From positions 806,001 to 870,000 of the forward strand of contig RCTD01000010.1 in the NCBI GenBank assembly GCA_014898415.1: a stretch of 64,000 nt of DNA, written 5' to 3'. Made by a program: the position numbers and the translations under genes. Positions 38,050 to 51,187 of this stretch are shown piece after piece. Position 1 is the stretch's first letter, and every line of letters starts with the position of its first letter. The notes below the pieces were generated by a model, which saw only the letters and a list, made by a program, of their open reading frames with translations, ran no database searches and was not told where the DNA came from. The DNA comes from Stromatinia cepivora (Eukaryota > Ascomycota > Leotiomycetes > Helotiales > Sclerotiniaceae).

Positions 38050-41000
38050 TCCAAAAGTCCTAGATACTATTAAGAGTGAAGGGAAATTTGAAGAATTCGT
38101 TAAAAATTATTTCCTAGAATTTCTGATTGGTATCCCAAATTTTAAAACAATCTTAAATTCTGTAAAACTTAGTATAGACATTGTTCGAATTGATCTTGAT
38201 TTTGATATCGAAGATATATTTGATAATATTGAGGATTCGAAATTAAAGAGATTTCAGGAATACTTTATTATTAATAGTATTCATTTCGATTTGGAAGAAT
38301 TTAGGGCAGAAAACGATGTTTAGGAGAAATTAATCAATATCAAATCCGAAATTCTTATTCTAATTAATAGTGTATATAAGAAAAAGAAGGACAAAATAAA
38401 ACCCTCGAACAAAACAAAATATATTGATAAAGAAATCCCAAAAGGTGATCCTAATTGGTTAGAGTTGGAATATACAAAACACCTTAAATATCAATTATCA
38501 GGTCCCTTTTCGAAATATTTGATATTATATTTCGATATCAAACCTGAAGGCTTTCGATTGATATAAGAACATTTAGCATTATTAGATATCGGAGATGTAT
38601 TTTGGGAGTATGAAAAGGAACTTCTTTTTGCATTATTACAGAATCGAGAAGCAATGTTAACTTTTGATTGGATGGAAATCGATAGTGTTAAATCTTCAAT
38701 TGCTCTATTATAGATTATCAAAATAATATTATATAAGGCCTAACAAGCTTTTAATTTCGTATCCCCTAAAGTCCTTTTATCAATAATTATCGAAATGATA
38801 AAAGATTGTATTAAGCAAGATATATTAAAAGAAGGAAAAGGATTATACCGAAATCCTTGATATCTAATTAAGAAAAGCGAAGCTGGCAAGTATCGCATTG
38901 TTATTGCAATGATAAAAGCAAATACTGTAATCCTACAAAACGTAAATATGCTTCTAAATTTAAAGGAATTTATTGAACAAATAATTGAATGTTTATTAAT
39001 ATCCTTGATTGACTTTTTCTCTAGATATAATCAAATACTTTTAGATAAGAAAAATAGAGATATCATTACTATTATAATCCCTTTTGATCTAATAAAATTC
39101 ATTATTTTATTACAAAAGACTATTAATTCGATTATTCAATTTACAAGGATTATATTAAGGATATTATAGGATATTATACCTGATATTGCTATACCTTATT
39201 TAAATGATATTGAAATTAAAGGTTCTAGAATTCGATATAATAAAACTAAAATTGAACCTGGATTAAGGAAATTCGTTATCGAGTATCTGAAAAACCTGGA
39301 TGCTATAATGGAATACATTAAATGTACAGAATGTACTATCGATATCAAATCCAAATGATATTATAATGGAATCCGAATTATAAACTATTATATCAATTCT
39401 AAAGGAAGAAGTTCTGATACTATCAAAATCATTAAAATACTTGAATGATCATCTTGCTCGAATGATTATGAAATTAGAATATTCTTTGGAATATATATTT
39501 TCTATCAATTTTGAATAAAGAATTTCGTCATTATTACGGAGTCTCTTTATATATTATTGAAGAAAGATATAGAATTCATTTGGATTGTTAATTATAATAT
39601 TACAATAATCTTATTGAAAAACAAATTAACTTTGATTCCAATCCTTCTTTTATTGACTTATTTATCTGAAGCCGGAACTATTGTGTTTGCTATCAATGTT
39701 AGCTTGGTAGAATGGGGAATTGTTTTAAGTCAAATATATGATGATAAATCTCGCATTGTTGTTAAATATAAGAATAATATATAGAATTATATTGAACGGA
39801 ACTATAATATTATTAAAAAAGAATGTAGGGGAGTACTTAAAGCTCTGTAAAAATGCAAAAAAGATTTCTATAATGTTCATTTCCTTTTAGAAATTGATAT
39901 AAATATATTTATAGTTTAGCTAAATAGAATAACTACAAATCTATTTAATACTTTGATTACAAAATAGATTGTTTAAATCAGATTCTTCGATTTTGATATT
40001 AGATATATTCCTGAAAACAAAAACATTGCTACAAATGCCTTATTACAACGACTGCGAATTATTTCAAATGATATTGATAAGAAATATAAAGAAAATATTA
40101 ATGATTCGATCATTGTAAACCTGAACTCGTTATAAATAGATTCGATAATGAATATAAATAACTCCAAAATTTTAAAATCATTTCAAATTTTGGAAGGCGA
40201 AAATGAAAGAATATAAATGATTATTCAGTATATCATTATACTATGAAAATTTAAAAATATGCTAACAAAGGATTAATAAGTTTTCAAAAAGGAAACTCTT
40301 AATTTCTATATAAAGAATCGCTGCCTATTCAGAATCCAGGGAGACAAATTACCTTTCGTCTATATAATAATAAACGATGATTTAATCGAAAAGGCAAAAA
40401 TTATGGTTCGAATATATAAAGAATTAGATCATAAAGGTTTAAAGTCATTGTATATTAAAGTATATAATTGTTATTAATGGAATAGGATATACAAGGATAT
40501 AAAAAATTAAGTGATTTCTTATTTTGTTTATTAATTCAAATTGTTCAAACAAATAAATGAATCAATGATTGTTATTTGGATTTTAGGTATTTGATATAAA
40601 GTTGATATGAATGTTACAAAAATACTTGACAATTATGGATTCAAATACTTTGTTGTTTTATAAAAAGATTTGAATAATTGAATAAAAGTTAAAACCTTAT
40701 GGAATATTATCTCGGAAACGGTTGCCAAATTCTTTTATAAAGTAATCTGTCGTTATGATTTCTTTAAAGAAATTATTATAAATAAAGAACCTGAAAATAA
40801 AGGTGCTATATTTGTTTATTACGAAAAGTATGGAATCGATAAAATCAAGATATCAGTTTATCATCTATAAACCAATAGAATAATAGAAAAAAGTTATCAT
40901 CCTATTACAAAAGCATTTTCCCGTTTATTACAAAGAGGATGTAGATAATCTGAATAGTTGGAAACAATATTATTCATTAATCATATCTCAATTCACAAAT

Positions 41001-41500
41001 TGATAAATAAAATATTGTTTAAATTGATCTATAGACAGAAAATTGTATTACCTTTTGAAATTATATATATGATTTAGAAAATCCTTGATTAAGAAAATAT
41101 ACAAACCCGGGAAGATTTATTGATTATTAAAGTATAATAATTAAAAATATTAAATGAAGATATTAAGGAAGTAATCCTTTATAAACAATGTTACAGGAAA
41201 GATAATAAACTTTGATATAATCTCGATTGCAAAACATTGGATAAGAATATTCGAACTGGAAATATAATTCTATATCACAACCCTTAATCAAAAATCGATA
41301 TATTTCGTAACACAAAATTTGTTTTCAAATGGTATGGATCTTACAAAGTGATAAAGAAATTAAAGGGTCTTTTTATATATATCTTTGAAGAAATAGATAG
41401 TATTTTGTTTAATAAAACCTATACAAACATTTGTCTCAAGAAATACGTTTTGCATTCAGATCTCTTTATAAATAACAATTCTAAGGATTTGTATGAATAA
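38050..41500 (+). pseudogene. Element F RT-RNaseH-integrase relic
   Basis: RT is seen around 38909-39169 (a LIDFFSRYNQILL block, normally LDLxSGYxQI). RNase H is near 39640-39780. Integrase runs from about 40340: a DHKG...CYW finger region, then blocks matching RYDFF, NKEPENKG (original DxGPENKG) and the final Glu block ahead of SYHPI. Blocks of this form occur in fungal Ty3/gypsy integrases. Stops are frequent. The domain limits are approximate, and RT lies in a different frame from protease. Confidence 0.75.
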
Positions 41501-43935
41501 ATAAATCAAAAGAATCGAGTTTCTAAATATTTATAATTTTCCAAACAAAAAATAACAAACAATTAAGGATTATTCTTTACTTAATTGTAAAATAATATAG
41601 AATCAAAAGGAAAAAAGTAAATATAATAAATCGAAGAGAAGTTGTTACTATAAGTTTCTAATCATCAATTAAAAAGTTCGATAAAGAAAACTTTATAATC
41701 TTTAAAAAGGGAAAAATATTTAAATCCTTTTTGAAAAAAATTTATTATATTATTAACTTCGCTTTTAAATAATTTGCAAACAATTCCTGAACAATACTTG
41801 AACAGTTCAATATTTTCTCTTTAAAATCTACTCTCTTTAATAATTTGATTTGAAGTTATCAATTCTTTATTTATACTTATTTTATTATTCATATAAGTTT
41901 TTATTTAAGTTTTGATATGATATCTAGAGAAAGATTTAGTCAGATTATAATCTTCTGTTTTATTGGCAATAATATCTTTTTTCTTGTCCGATACAAAAAT
42001 CATTTTTTCAATAACAAAATCGAAGTATTTGTATTTATTGAAACTCTTGAAGTTAAAGAAAAATATAATGTTTTTGAATAATGGCTTAATTATTTTATAA
42101 GTATTACTGATTTTATTGAAGATTTTATAAGTAAAGTAAAAGATCGGATCGAAGATCAGAAGTTCTATAAAACGGCTGATCTCTCCAAGATTGGTTATTT
42201 TGTTAAAAATAATAATGTAATTCAATTTGTCGAATAATGCTATAATAGAATCAAAAAAGATCTTAAAAATCTCGAAAGAATTTGGATAACTATTCAAAGA
42301 AAAGCTTTTATTCATTTTTAATTGGAAGATATAAGTTTAAATAATATTTCAATAAGAATGAATATAGCCTATTGTATTTTTCGCTTTAACCTTTAAATCC
42401 TTGTAAAATTTCTGAATGGATATATAATTGAACATCTTATACGAAAGAGAAGCAAGAAAGCCAAAAAGTACAGCCCTACAGATTTCCGTATTATATATAA
42501 ATTTATTACAAAAGTTGATACAAAAAACAAAAAAGATTGAATACCTTTCCCTTATAATCTTGTATAAAATCCTATCTTTAGAATTTGTAAACTTATTTTC
42601 GATAATTTCGGATTTCTAAGAAAATATTGTAAAGACGAAAACCCCTTCGAAATTCAATAAAGGGATAAGTTTATCTGCGAAATAATTATTGTAGAAATTA
42701 TCCTGGTATTCTTCAACAATGATAATAATAAAGAGGAATCTAATACTAAAGAACAATTGGAAATAGTTGCTACATTAGATACCTCTCGTATATGCCGACT
42801 TCTCCATTCCCAAACGATTGTACCAATTTCGGAACCTGCAATTGCAAATATCGATAAATAGGAAAAGAAAGATTATCATTTTGATTTTTCGAAAAAAGCC
42901 CTTTTTCATTTATCTATTCTGAATAAATTCGTACTTTATCATTATACAATTGATTACAATGTTAAGTTTGTTTCAGACAATAACGATTCAACCTCCAATA
43001 ATTTTAAGACGATCTTAAATTCTTTATAAAAGTTGAAAAGTTGTTTTTACGATTTAGGTTATTAATTTGAAAAAGGATAGTACTTTTTGATAAACAATAG
43101 ATATATTGTTAATCAAATAGAATAGAAAGTTATTGTATTATTAAAAAAACAAATCATCATAGATGCTTTATATATATACCATTTATGTATTCTAATAAAA
43201 CTCCTTGATCTAAAATCGAAGTATATTTCGGTTAAGGAATTACAAAACAGATTGGTTATTATTATCAGAAACCAAAAGTGTATTAACAAAATAAGGTTGA
43301 TAAAGATATTCTACCCTTAATTCTATTTGTATCAATTTTTGACTCTAAAATGGTCAAAACAAACCCTCAGTTTTAATCGATTCGGCTTAATGGGGAACTT
43401 CTATTCCCTTAATTCTAATGAAGTTTTCAAAGATAATCTTTTTTTATTAGAATTATCAAATGGAGAATCCTTTGAGAATCAATTTACCCTATATATCCCT
43501 TTGTTTCAATATATCTTCGAATAAAAAGATAAATTCGATTTGCGAAATATTTACGAAAATGTTTTCGCTGTTTACGAATAGCATTTCCGCAGAATCTTTA
43601 AAAAAAGCCTACTCCCGAATTGTTACTTTTCGATTATTCAATTCCTTTTAAGATACAATCCTGCTTTGTAATATATTATTATTTATATTCAGAAAAATAA
43701 AGAGTTCTATTTTGTATTAATATCTTTACTTATATTATGTTTTTCTAATTGTAATAAGAAATTTAATCTTTGTTATTCTTTTTCTAATCTTTTCTATTTA
43801 ATTTTTAAGGATAAACGAAAAGAAGCTTCAAAAAGAGTAATTATTATAATCAACTTTTCTAAACCAAAGGAATCGATTAAAAGTTCTTATAAAGAGTATC
43901 AAATCCTTATTCCTTATGAATTGAATAATAATAAC

Positions 43936-44217
43936 TGTAACGCACAAGAGCCGTAGTAGAGCTGAATAAACAGGGTCAATTATGTTCTTTAGAATTTATA
44001 ACTGAAGAATTATGGTTTGTAAAAAGCGATTAGATATATATATACAAATATCTATTCGTAAGTTGTGGGGTTGTGTATATATATTATTAGGGTCATTATT
44101 TTATTATATTAAATCATATGAATTGTAATGTATGTATATGGACGATCAATTCATCAATGGATGTGGGAGATAAAAGATATTATATGGTTAGCCTTTTATG
44201 GTTTACGATTTGTGATA
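43936..44217 (-). repeat. Copy D 3' LTR
   Basis: 282 bp, TGTAACGC to TTGTGATA. The adjoining polypurine tract has lost its pure C-run on the plus strand. Confidence 0.9.
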
Positions 44218-44881
44218 TTATTTTTCCCTTTGGAAAAATTTGCTTTCGAGTGTTTCACTCTTTTGTTTTATTGTTATTTGATCGGAAACCAGATTTTGTG
44301 AAGGTTTATAAACTTTAAATCAATTAGATTGATCATTTTGGTTGATTTGGTCAATTTACTGGAAATTGATTAAATTGATCAAATTAATCAACCAAATTGA
44401 TCAAAATGATGAATGAATTGATTAAATCGATCAAATTGTTTATCAATTGGTTAAATTAATATTGATTCGTATTTTCCTTGATTTGGGGAATCTTTGAAAG
44501 GAAAAAGTTTTAATAGAAAAGGGAAGGAGGTTGAATTATGGTATAGTGATGATGGGTGGTTAATATGGTGAATTCCGAAATCGATTAAGTTAATCGACCA
44601 AATTGATCAAATTGATCAAATTAACTAAATTGAACGAAATCGATAGGGGTGATGTTATATTTCGTTTTTATTATATTCAAGTTTCCTTTTATATAATTTT
44701 TGAAATGATTATAAGCATAAGTTTTTGAAATATATTGCCTTCGTATTGTCTTGGTGGTGGTAGCTCGTCTGTTGTATAAAACTCGGGCTATATATGTATA
44801 CGATCAAATTCCTTCGAATTTGTATAGGTTTTTGATCTTTTCACAATTGTATACATATATACTATTATAAAATCATAACAT

Positions 44882-47800
44882 TTAGTTTATTATATTGAAG
44901 AACACTTTTCTTTTTCTTGATTTTATAAATGAATCATCATCTATATGATTATAATTATCCTTTTTGTTTTTATAGAGCTTTATTCAATCGATTAATCGAT
45001 TAAGAGGACCAGGCAACATTGAATTGATCAAATGAAAATCATATAAAAGGTACAGTGATGTTTTAAGATCGGAAATAGGATATTAGGTAAGATTGGTATT
45101 GCTATTAAACCACAAGATTCTATATAGTAGAGTTTTTCGTGTTTTCTTTATTGCTAAAACCTTTTCCATTTTCTATTCCGAATCACCAGTTATATTAATA
45201 AACAAAGATGATTCGAGTATCTGATCAGAAAAAGGATCATCATATACCTTGTGTAATCGATCTAAAAGGAAAACAAAATGAATTTTCATTGTAATTGAGA
45301 ATTCGAGTTTAAAAAAGCTCCCAAATCGATCAATAATCTTGAATCTTCCTTGAATTAGGAAATCCAGCTTTTTAAATGATCTTTGGGTAGGATAATTCTT
45401 TATATTGAATCATACATAATCTCCGATATCGAAATCGATTTTACGCCAATAAATATTCATAGATTTCGATATCTTGGTTTAAATATACAATAAACCTTCT
45501 TTTGTTTGTGCAAAAGCTAATTTATTGCATTCTACGTATATACGAGTATTATATACATTTATATCGTCTGTTGGATTACTAACATCTTCTTTTCATTTCT
45601 ATACACGTTTCGGTGTATACCCGTATAGGATTTCGTAGGGTGTAAATCCTCCTAAGGAGTTGTATGGAAGAGTAAGTTATGCGTAATCCATTATAAATAG
45701 GAATTCTGATCAATCGTTTTGATAATAATTAATAAACAATCTTAACCGTTATTGAAGGTATTGATTATAGATCTCAATTTGACTATCGATTTGGAAATGG
45801 TGAGCAATGGATAGTTTGAGATCGGTTCTTAGGATTTGACTGAATTCCTTCCAGAACTGTGATATGAATTGAGGGCCGCAATCCGATATTATAATATCAA
45901 AAGGATTATAATATCGATATATATAGTAAAGATATAATTATACTTGAATTCAAATATCGATTGATTTATAATAAAATATAGAAATAGTTTGTTTCGTTAA
46001 TCGATCAATAATGATTAAAACATTATCATATTCATATTTATCCTTATTAAAACTGTAATAATCCATAATAACATATTGCCATATTCGATTAAGAATCAGA
46101 AATAGATGCAATAAACCAGGAATACAATTATATAAAACGGAACTACATTTGCAAACATGACAATTGCATATATATCTGGCTACGGTATCGTACATTCTGA
46201 ATCAATAATATTGTTGAGATAATAAGAAATAGATTTTACTTGTACCAAAATAAACAATGAAAACGGAATTATGGGTTTCACAAATTAGATAAGTTCGAAG
46301 ATTATCAACATCAAGCACCACCAAACGGTCATCATAAAGCAAAAGATTATTTTGGAGTGATATATACTTATAACCTTGGATAGCTTGTATTCTAAATATT
46401 AACAAATTATTTATAATTTTATTTATTTCGATAATACAATTAATTAAATCGAATCGAGAAACGATTTCATTTAAATCGATACTAGTAATCGTTGTTTCGT
46501 TTAAGTAATACTTTTATAAAGCTTTTCTCATGATTTTAGTATCAACTTGATTATCTTTAATAAACTATTGAAGGCGATTCTTCTTCTTAATATAATTCTG
46601 GAAATCCAATTCGTCGATCCGATGGGTTAAGATATCGATAAAAGGGTTATCTTTTTTAGAATAATATATAATAATGAAATTATAATCGGTTAAAACTTTT
46701 ATCCAACAAATTTGTTGAGTGTTGAGAGTTTTAATAATCATAAAATATTTGAGGGCCTTATAATCAATATAAACCTTAATTTTATGTGATGAACCAATGA
46801 ATTCCGCTTTCTAATAATTGAAAGATCGAATAATTGATAGTATTTCTTTGTTATGAATTTTGTAATTCAGTTTAGCGGTAATTATAGTTTTGGAGAAATA
46901 AGCTATAGGAAACCAATCTTTGTTATACTATTATAATAATATATTAGCAATTATTTTATCGAATATATCTGTTTCAAGTATATAAGGGAATCGATGATTA
47001 TAGTGTTGTAGGAGTGGAGCGGAGATAAGCTTTTTCTTCAAGATATTGAATACATTTTGGTATACTTTATCGAATATGAATTTAATGTTTGCTTTAATAA
47101 ATTCGTTGAAAGGTTTCGTTATTATATTGTAGTCTTTAATAAACTATTGATAAAAGTTGCAAAAACCAAGGAATGATTGGATCCCTTTTACTATTATCAG
47201 AAAAATCCAATTCTCAATTATCTCAATCTTTTCAAAATCCATTTCTACTTTTTTAATAGAGATGATAAAGTTCAAGTATTTGATATATATAATATTGAAT
47301 TTGTATTTTTTGAGATTTGTTTGTAGGCCAACAGCTTTTAATTGTTCGAGAATTAGTTTAATATAAGTTTAATACTTTTTTTTGTTTTTGGAATAGATTA
47401 AAATATCATCGAGGTATATTATACAGAAGATATCTAAATAATCGAATAAAATATCATTCATATAATATTAATAAATTACAGAATTATTCATTAATCCGAA
47501 TAGTATGATCTTGTATTTGTATAATCCGTATCAAATTCGAAAGGTAGTATACTCTTCCGAAGCAGAATCCATTCTTATATGATGGAAAGTTTGACGAATA
47601 TCAAGTTTAATAAAGATTTTAGTATTAGAAAGTTGAGAAAGCATTTCGTTGATCAAAGGGAGGGGATATTGATCTTTATGTGTTAAGGAATTCAATAATT
47701 TGAAGTTTATATAGAATCTCAAATTATTATTGGGTTTTTTAATGAATAGAATGGGTGTAGTATAAGGGGTTTGATTGGGTTCAATGAAATTTTTGCTGAG

Positions 47801-49001
47801 GTTATCCGTAATATATTTTTTGATGATTTTTAATTATTTCAGGGATATCTTATAAAGCGGGTTGTAGTGTAAGGTTTGTTTTCCTTCATTTTTCAATATG
47901 ATTTTATAATTATAAAATTGGTTAGGAGGTAAGATATTTGATTTATATTTGGAAAAGGCTTGATGATATTATCGATATTCAGATGGTATTTTAGGTTCTA
48001 AATTGATTTCGATTAGTGTTCGATCAAGTTTCTTTCGAATTTTTATATTCTTGAATTTGGTTAGGATAATCAATATTCTTTTTTTTTATATATTATTCGT
48101 TTTGTTAAAAGTTTATTATATTATCAAGTTTTTTCAGAGTAATGGTAAAGAATTCAATTTGTTTATTTTTTTTGTATTCTAATTGAAATTTATCGGGTTT
48201 AAGTGTGTATAGATCGAGGACTTCGGGCGATATATGGGGGAGGCATTTGTAGATTTACAGTAGTGATATAATTAATTGGGAAGGAGATGGATTGAATTTG
48301 AAAGGAATTGGAATCTTTTTTTTTTCAATAAGAATCTGTATTGTATTTATATTTGAAGGTTTTTGTTGTATATTATTAATTGTAATTGATTTGTTTAATT
48401 ATGAATCTTTTCGATTCCAATATTCTTCGAACTGATCATCTTATCGATTAGTATTTTGTTGAACTAATCGATCGATCTTTTATTTACAAAAAGATGATTG
48501 GATAACGAGGAGATTATTTGAATAGAAAATGATACAGGGTTTTTCTTTAGGCCATTCAAGATGTTTATTGAAGTAATCGAATTTCGTTCGAATCTTTAAT
48601 AACCAAAATCTATTTAAAATAATATTATAACTTTCTAATTCAGTAATAAAAAAAGGGATAAAAGATTGTTTATAGTTATCGATCGTTAAATTAAGGAATG
48701 TAAAATGGATAATAGTATAATCTTGTATATTATTATATTTTTTAACTTTAATTGAAACTTTAAGTAATATAATTCTAAGTTTGAATATAGGAAATAAATA
48801 AGTAAGAAATATAATATTAATAAAAGTGAATTCATTTGCTTCAAAATCAATGAGTATTTTTGATCGATAAATATAATTATTTTTTGAAAGATTGTAGGGG
48901 AGGGTGAATGCTTTTCCTTCCATAAGTTTGGTTAGATTAAGAAATCTTATATTCTGTATAATATTTAAAATGGAAACGGAATCTAAACGTTTGGTTTTAA
49001 A
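44882..49001 (-). pseudogene. Copy D pol relic
   Basis: Extent by alignment to E. Open patches are protease (48480-48923), RT start (47531-47722) and integrase parts (45950-46405). The pol stop reads TAA at 44882-44884. The region is broken by many stops. Confidence 0.87.
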
Positions 49002-50530
49002 TGCTTTTCTTTTTTTAAACAGGTATTCTGTATAGCTTTAGTTGTAGTTTCTGGGCTGAAGTCTTTTTCGGTATCCTGATATTCTTCGAATTCTTTTGTT
49101 TCTTTTTGTACCATTTCGATCTCATTGAAGTTATCGATATAAGGCATCGATATATGTATTGCTTTAGAAAAAAGAGAAAGCGATGAATGTTTGAAGTTCG
49201 AATAATTATTGGATACAGTAGAACCGATGTATCCGAAAGGGGTATTCCAGAATGGAAATGATTTCGGGAATATAAAGATTCCAAAATTTGAACTATTAGA
49301 GCTCCAAAAGGGTTGTAAGGGGTTCGTAATAACCATTGGTTTGCGAATAGTTACAGGGGCTTCTCGATCAATACAATATCAATTTCATTCTCATAATGAA
49401 ATTTCATTTTGATTTATTTTAATAAATATATTCACAAATTCTTTTATAGTCTTATAATCCTTGATAAATATTGCTACCATTCGCAAAAGAAAATCGGAAA
49501 TCTTTTATTCGAGATCCTTGAATAGAATCTTATCATCGATAATTTCTGCTTGGATAGTAAGTAATCTGAACTTTCTATATTATTCTAAAAAGTTACCATA
49601 TCGAATCATATTAAGTATAACCTATATCTCGTATTGAAAACAAGCATCATCGACTTCAACCGGATTCCGATAAATCGCTGCAAATTATTCGATCAATTCG
49701 AATACTATAAATCGGGGTATTCGTATATAAAGAGTATGACAATATACTTATACTTCTGATTCGATTTGATCGATTATATATATATAATGTTATATTTCAT
49801 TCTTAAATAATGTAGTATATAGTTCGAATCGTTCTATAATTAATAATTATTATAAATTAGTTTTAGGTTTAATACTATCGTTAAATTTAGTAATAAGATT
49901 TGTAGGTTTTGGTGTATATATATCTTACTACGAATTGTGATTGGTGCGGGAATACAATCTTGATTGATTAGATCAGCTTTTTGAATAAAAGAACCCCTGA
50001 TTATTAAATGAATTATCACTTTTTGAAAGAAAAGGAGAATCCTTAGAGAATCCCAAATAATCAAATCATTTGATCGAAGTTTTCTTTCTTTGATTTCGGG
50101 ATCTTCGGGTTTGCTTAGATAAAGATCCTTGAATTTCGATTAAAGAAATAAGGGAAATCCCAGGTACTATTATTGATCTGGATGTTTATATAAACATCAC
50201 TTGGAACTCAAAAAGAGATTATACTATTGTAAAACTCGTTGTTATTATAACTTTCAATTATCGATTCTCCTTTTTCAAATTTATAACCATTACATAAAGA
50301 TCTTATAATTATAATGGTAATTCAAAAGGAGCAATTGAATCACTAAAAATATCAACTTCATGCACTGGAATCTTCTCTTTATTAGTTTTCTTTCTTTCAA
50401 TGATAATGTTATTTAATCCTATATTTATATTTTCTTCGAAGGATTGTTGAAATAATTGAGGAGAAGAAGAAGGTTTTTTAGAATATGTTTTTGAAGATTC
50501 GGAGTATACAGAAGAAGGAGTTCGTTGTAT
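48983..50530 (-). pseudogene. Copy D gag relic
   Basis: The start at 50530 reads ATA; the stop at 48983 is at the expected distance. The C-terminal 117 codons are open. Confidence 0.85.
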
Positions 50531-50728
50531 TATGAAAGTGATAATACACTTCTAAAAATGTTTATATCTTCATTGATTAGATCGAAATAAATCTTCTTCC
50601 TCTAAATATAACATTTGTAAAAGTTCATCTAAGAAAGTATTATTAAAATGAAATATTATTTAAAAGGCCATCAAATAACCGGATATTTGTAAATGAATTA
50701 TAAATAATATAACGTACAAAAGCCGTAG

Positions 50729-51010
50729 TGTCACGAATCGTGAACCATAGGAGGCTAACCACGTGATACCTCTTATCTCCCACGTCCATTGATGAGCTGA
50801 TCGTCCGTGCACATGCGTTACGATTCATGCGATTTAGTATGGTAAAATGGTGACCCTAATAACACATGCGCACAACCCCGCAGCTTACGAATGGGTATTT
50901 GTATATATATATCTAGTCGCTCCTTACGAGCCATAGTTCTTCAGTTGTAGATTCTAAAGAACATAATTGACCCTGTTTATTCAGCTCTACTACGGCTCTT
51001 GTGCGTCACA
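50729..51010 (+). repeat. Copy E 5' LTR
   Basis: 282 bp, TGTCACG to GCGTCACA. It opens with a small palindrome (TCACGA-A-TCGTGA at 50731-50743). An AT-alternating TATA-like stretch lies at 50902-50912. Confidence 0.97.
50902..50952 (+). promoter_or_regulatory. Predicted LTR promoter and 5' end of element RNA
   Basis: The TATA-like run at 50902-50912 stands about 30-40 bp upstream of AGTTGTAGAT at 50943-50952. This 10-mer is complementary to bases just after the LTR, as expected if the transcript begins near 50943. On that reading U3 is about 214 bp and R-U5 about 68 bp. This is inference. Confidence 0.45.
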
Positions 51011-51022
51011 TTATCTACAACT
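51011..51022 (+). other. Putative self-priming primer binding site
   Basis: ATCTACAACT at 51013-51022, two bases after the LTR, is the exact complement of AGTTGTAGAT inside the LTR. No TGG start of a tRNA-type site is present. Tf1-type chromoviruses prime with the 5' end of their own RNA, which this would match. Confidence 0.5.
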
Positions 51023-51187
51023 CATTTACAAGCGTCCGGCCATCTGGTGGCCTCCCAAATAATACCTCACTTTAATAATACCTTCTTAGGTGAACTTTTA
51101 CAAACGTTACACCCAGAGGAAGAAGATCTATTCCGACCTAGTCGACGAAGATATAAACACCTTTAGAAGTGTACCATCACTTTCACA
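51023..51187 (+). other. Copy E leader
   Basis: 165 bp of untranslated leader between the putative primer site and the gag ATG. A short open frame starting at 51090 runs into gag in another frame and looks like chance. Confidence 0.5.

Noticed and set aside
41905..42315. Minus-strand 136-codon frame in element F
   Set aside because: The plus strand carries a much longer frame with RIP-type stops and continuity past copy D; the minus frame is its shadow.
50643..50828. 61-codon minus frame across the D/E junction, and similar frames in the LTRs
   Set aside because: LTR sequence read as protein; it recurs only because the LTR recurs.
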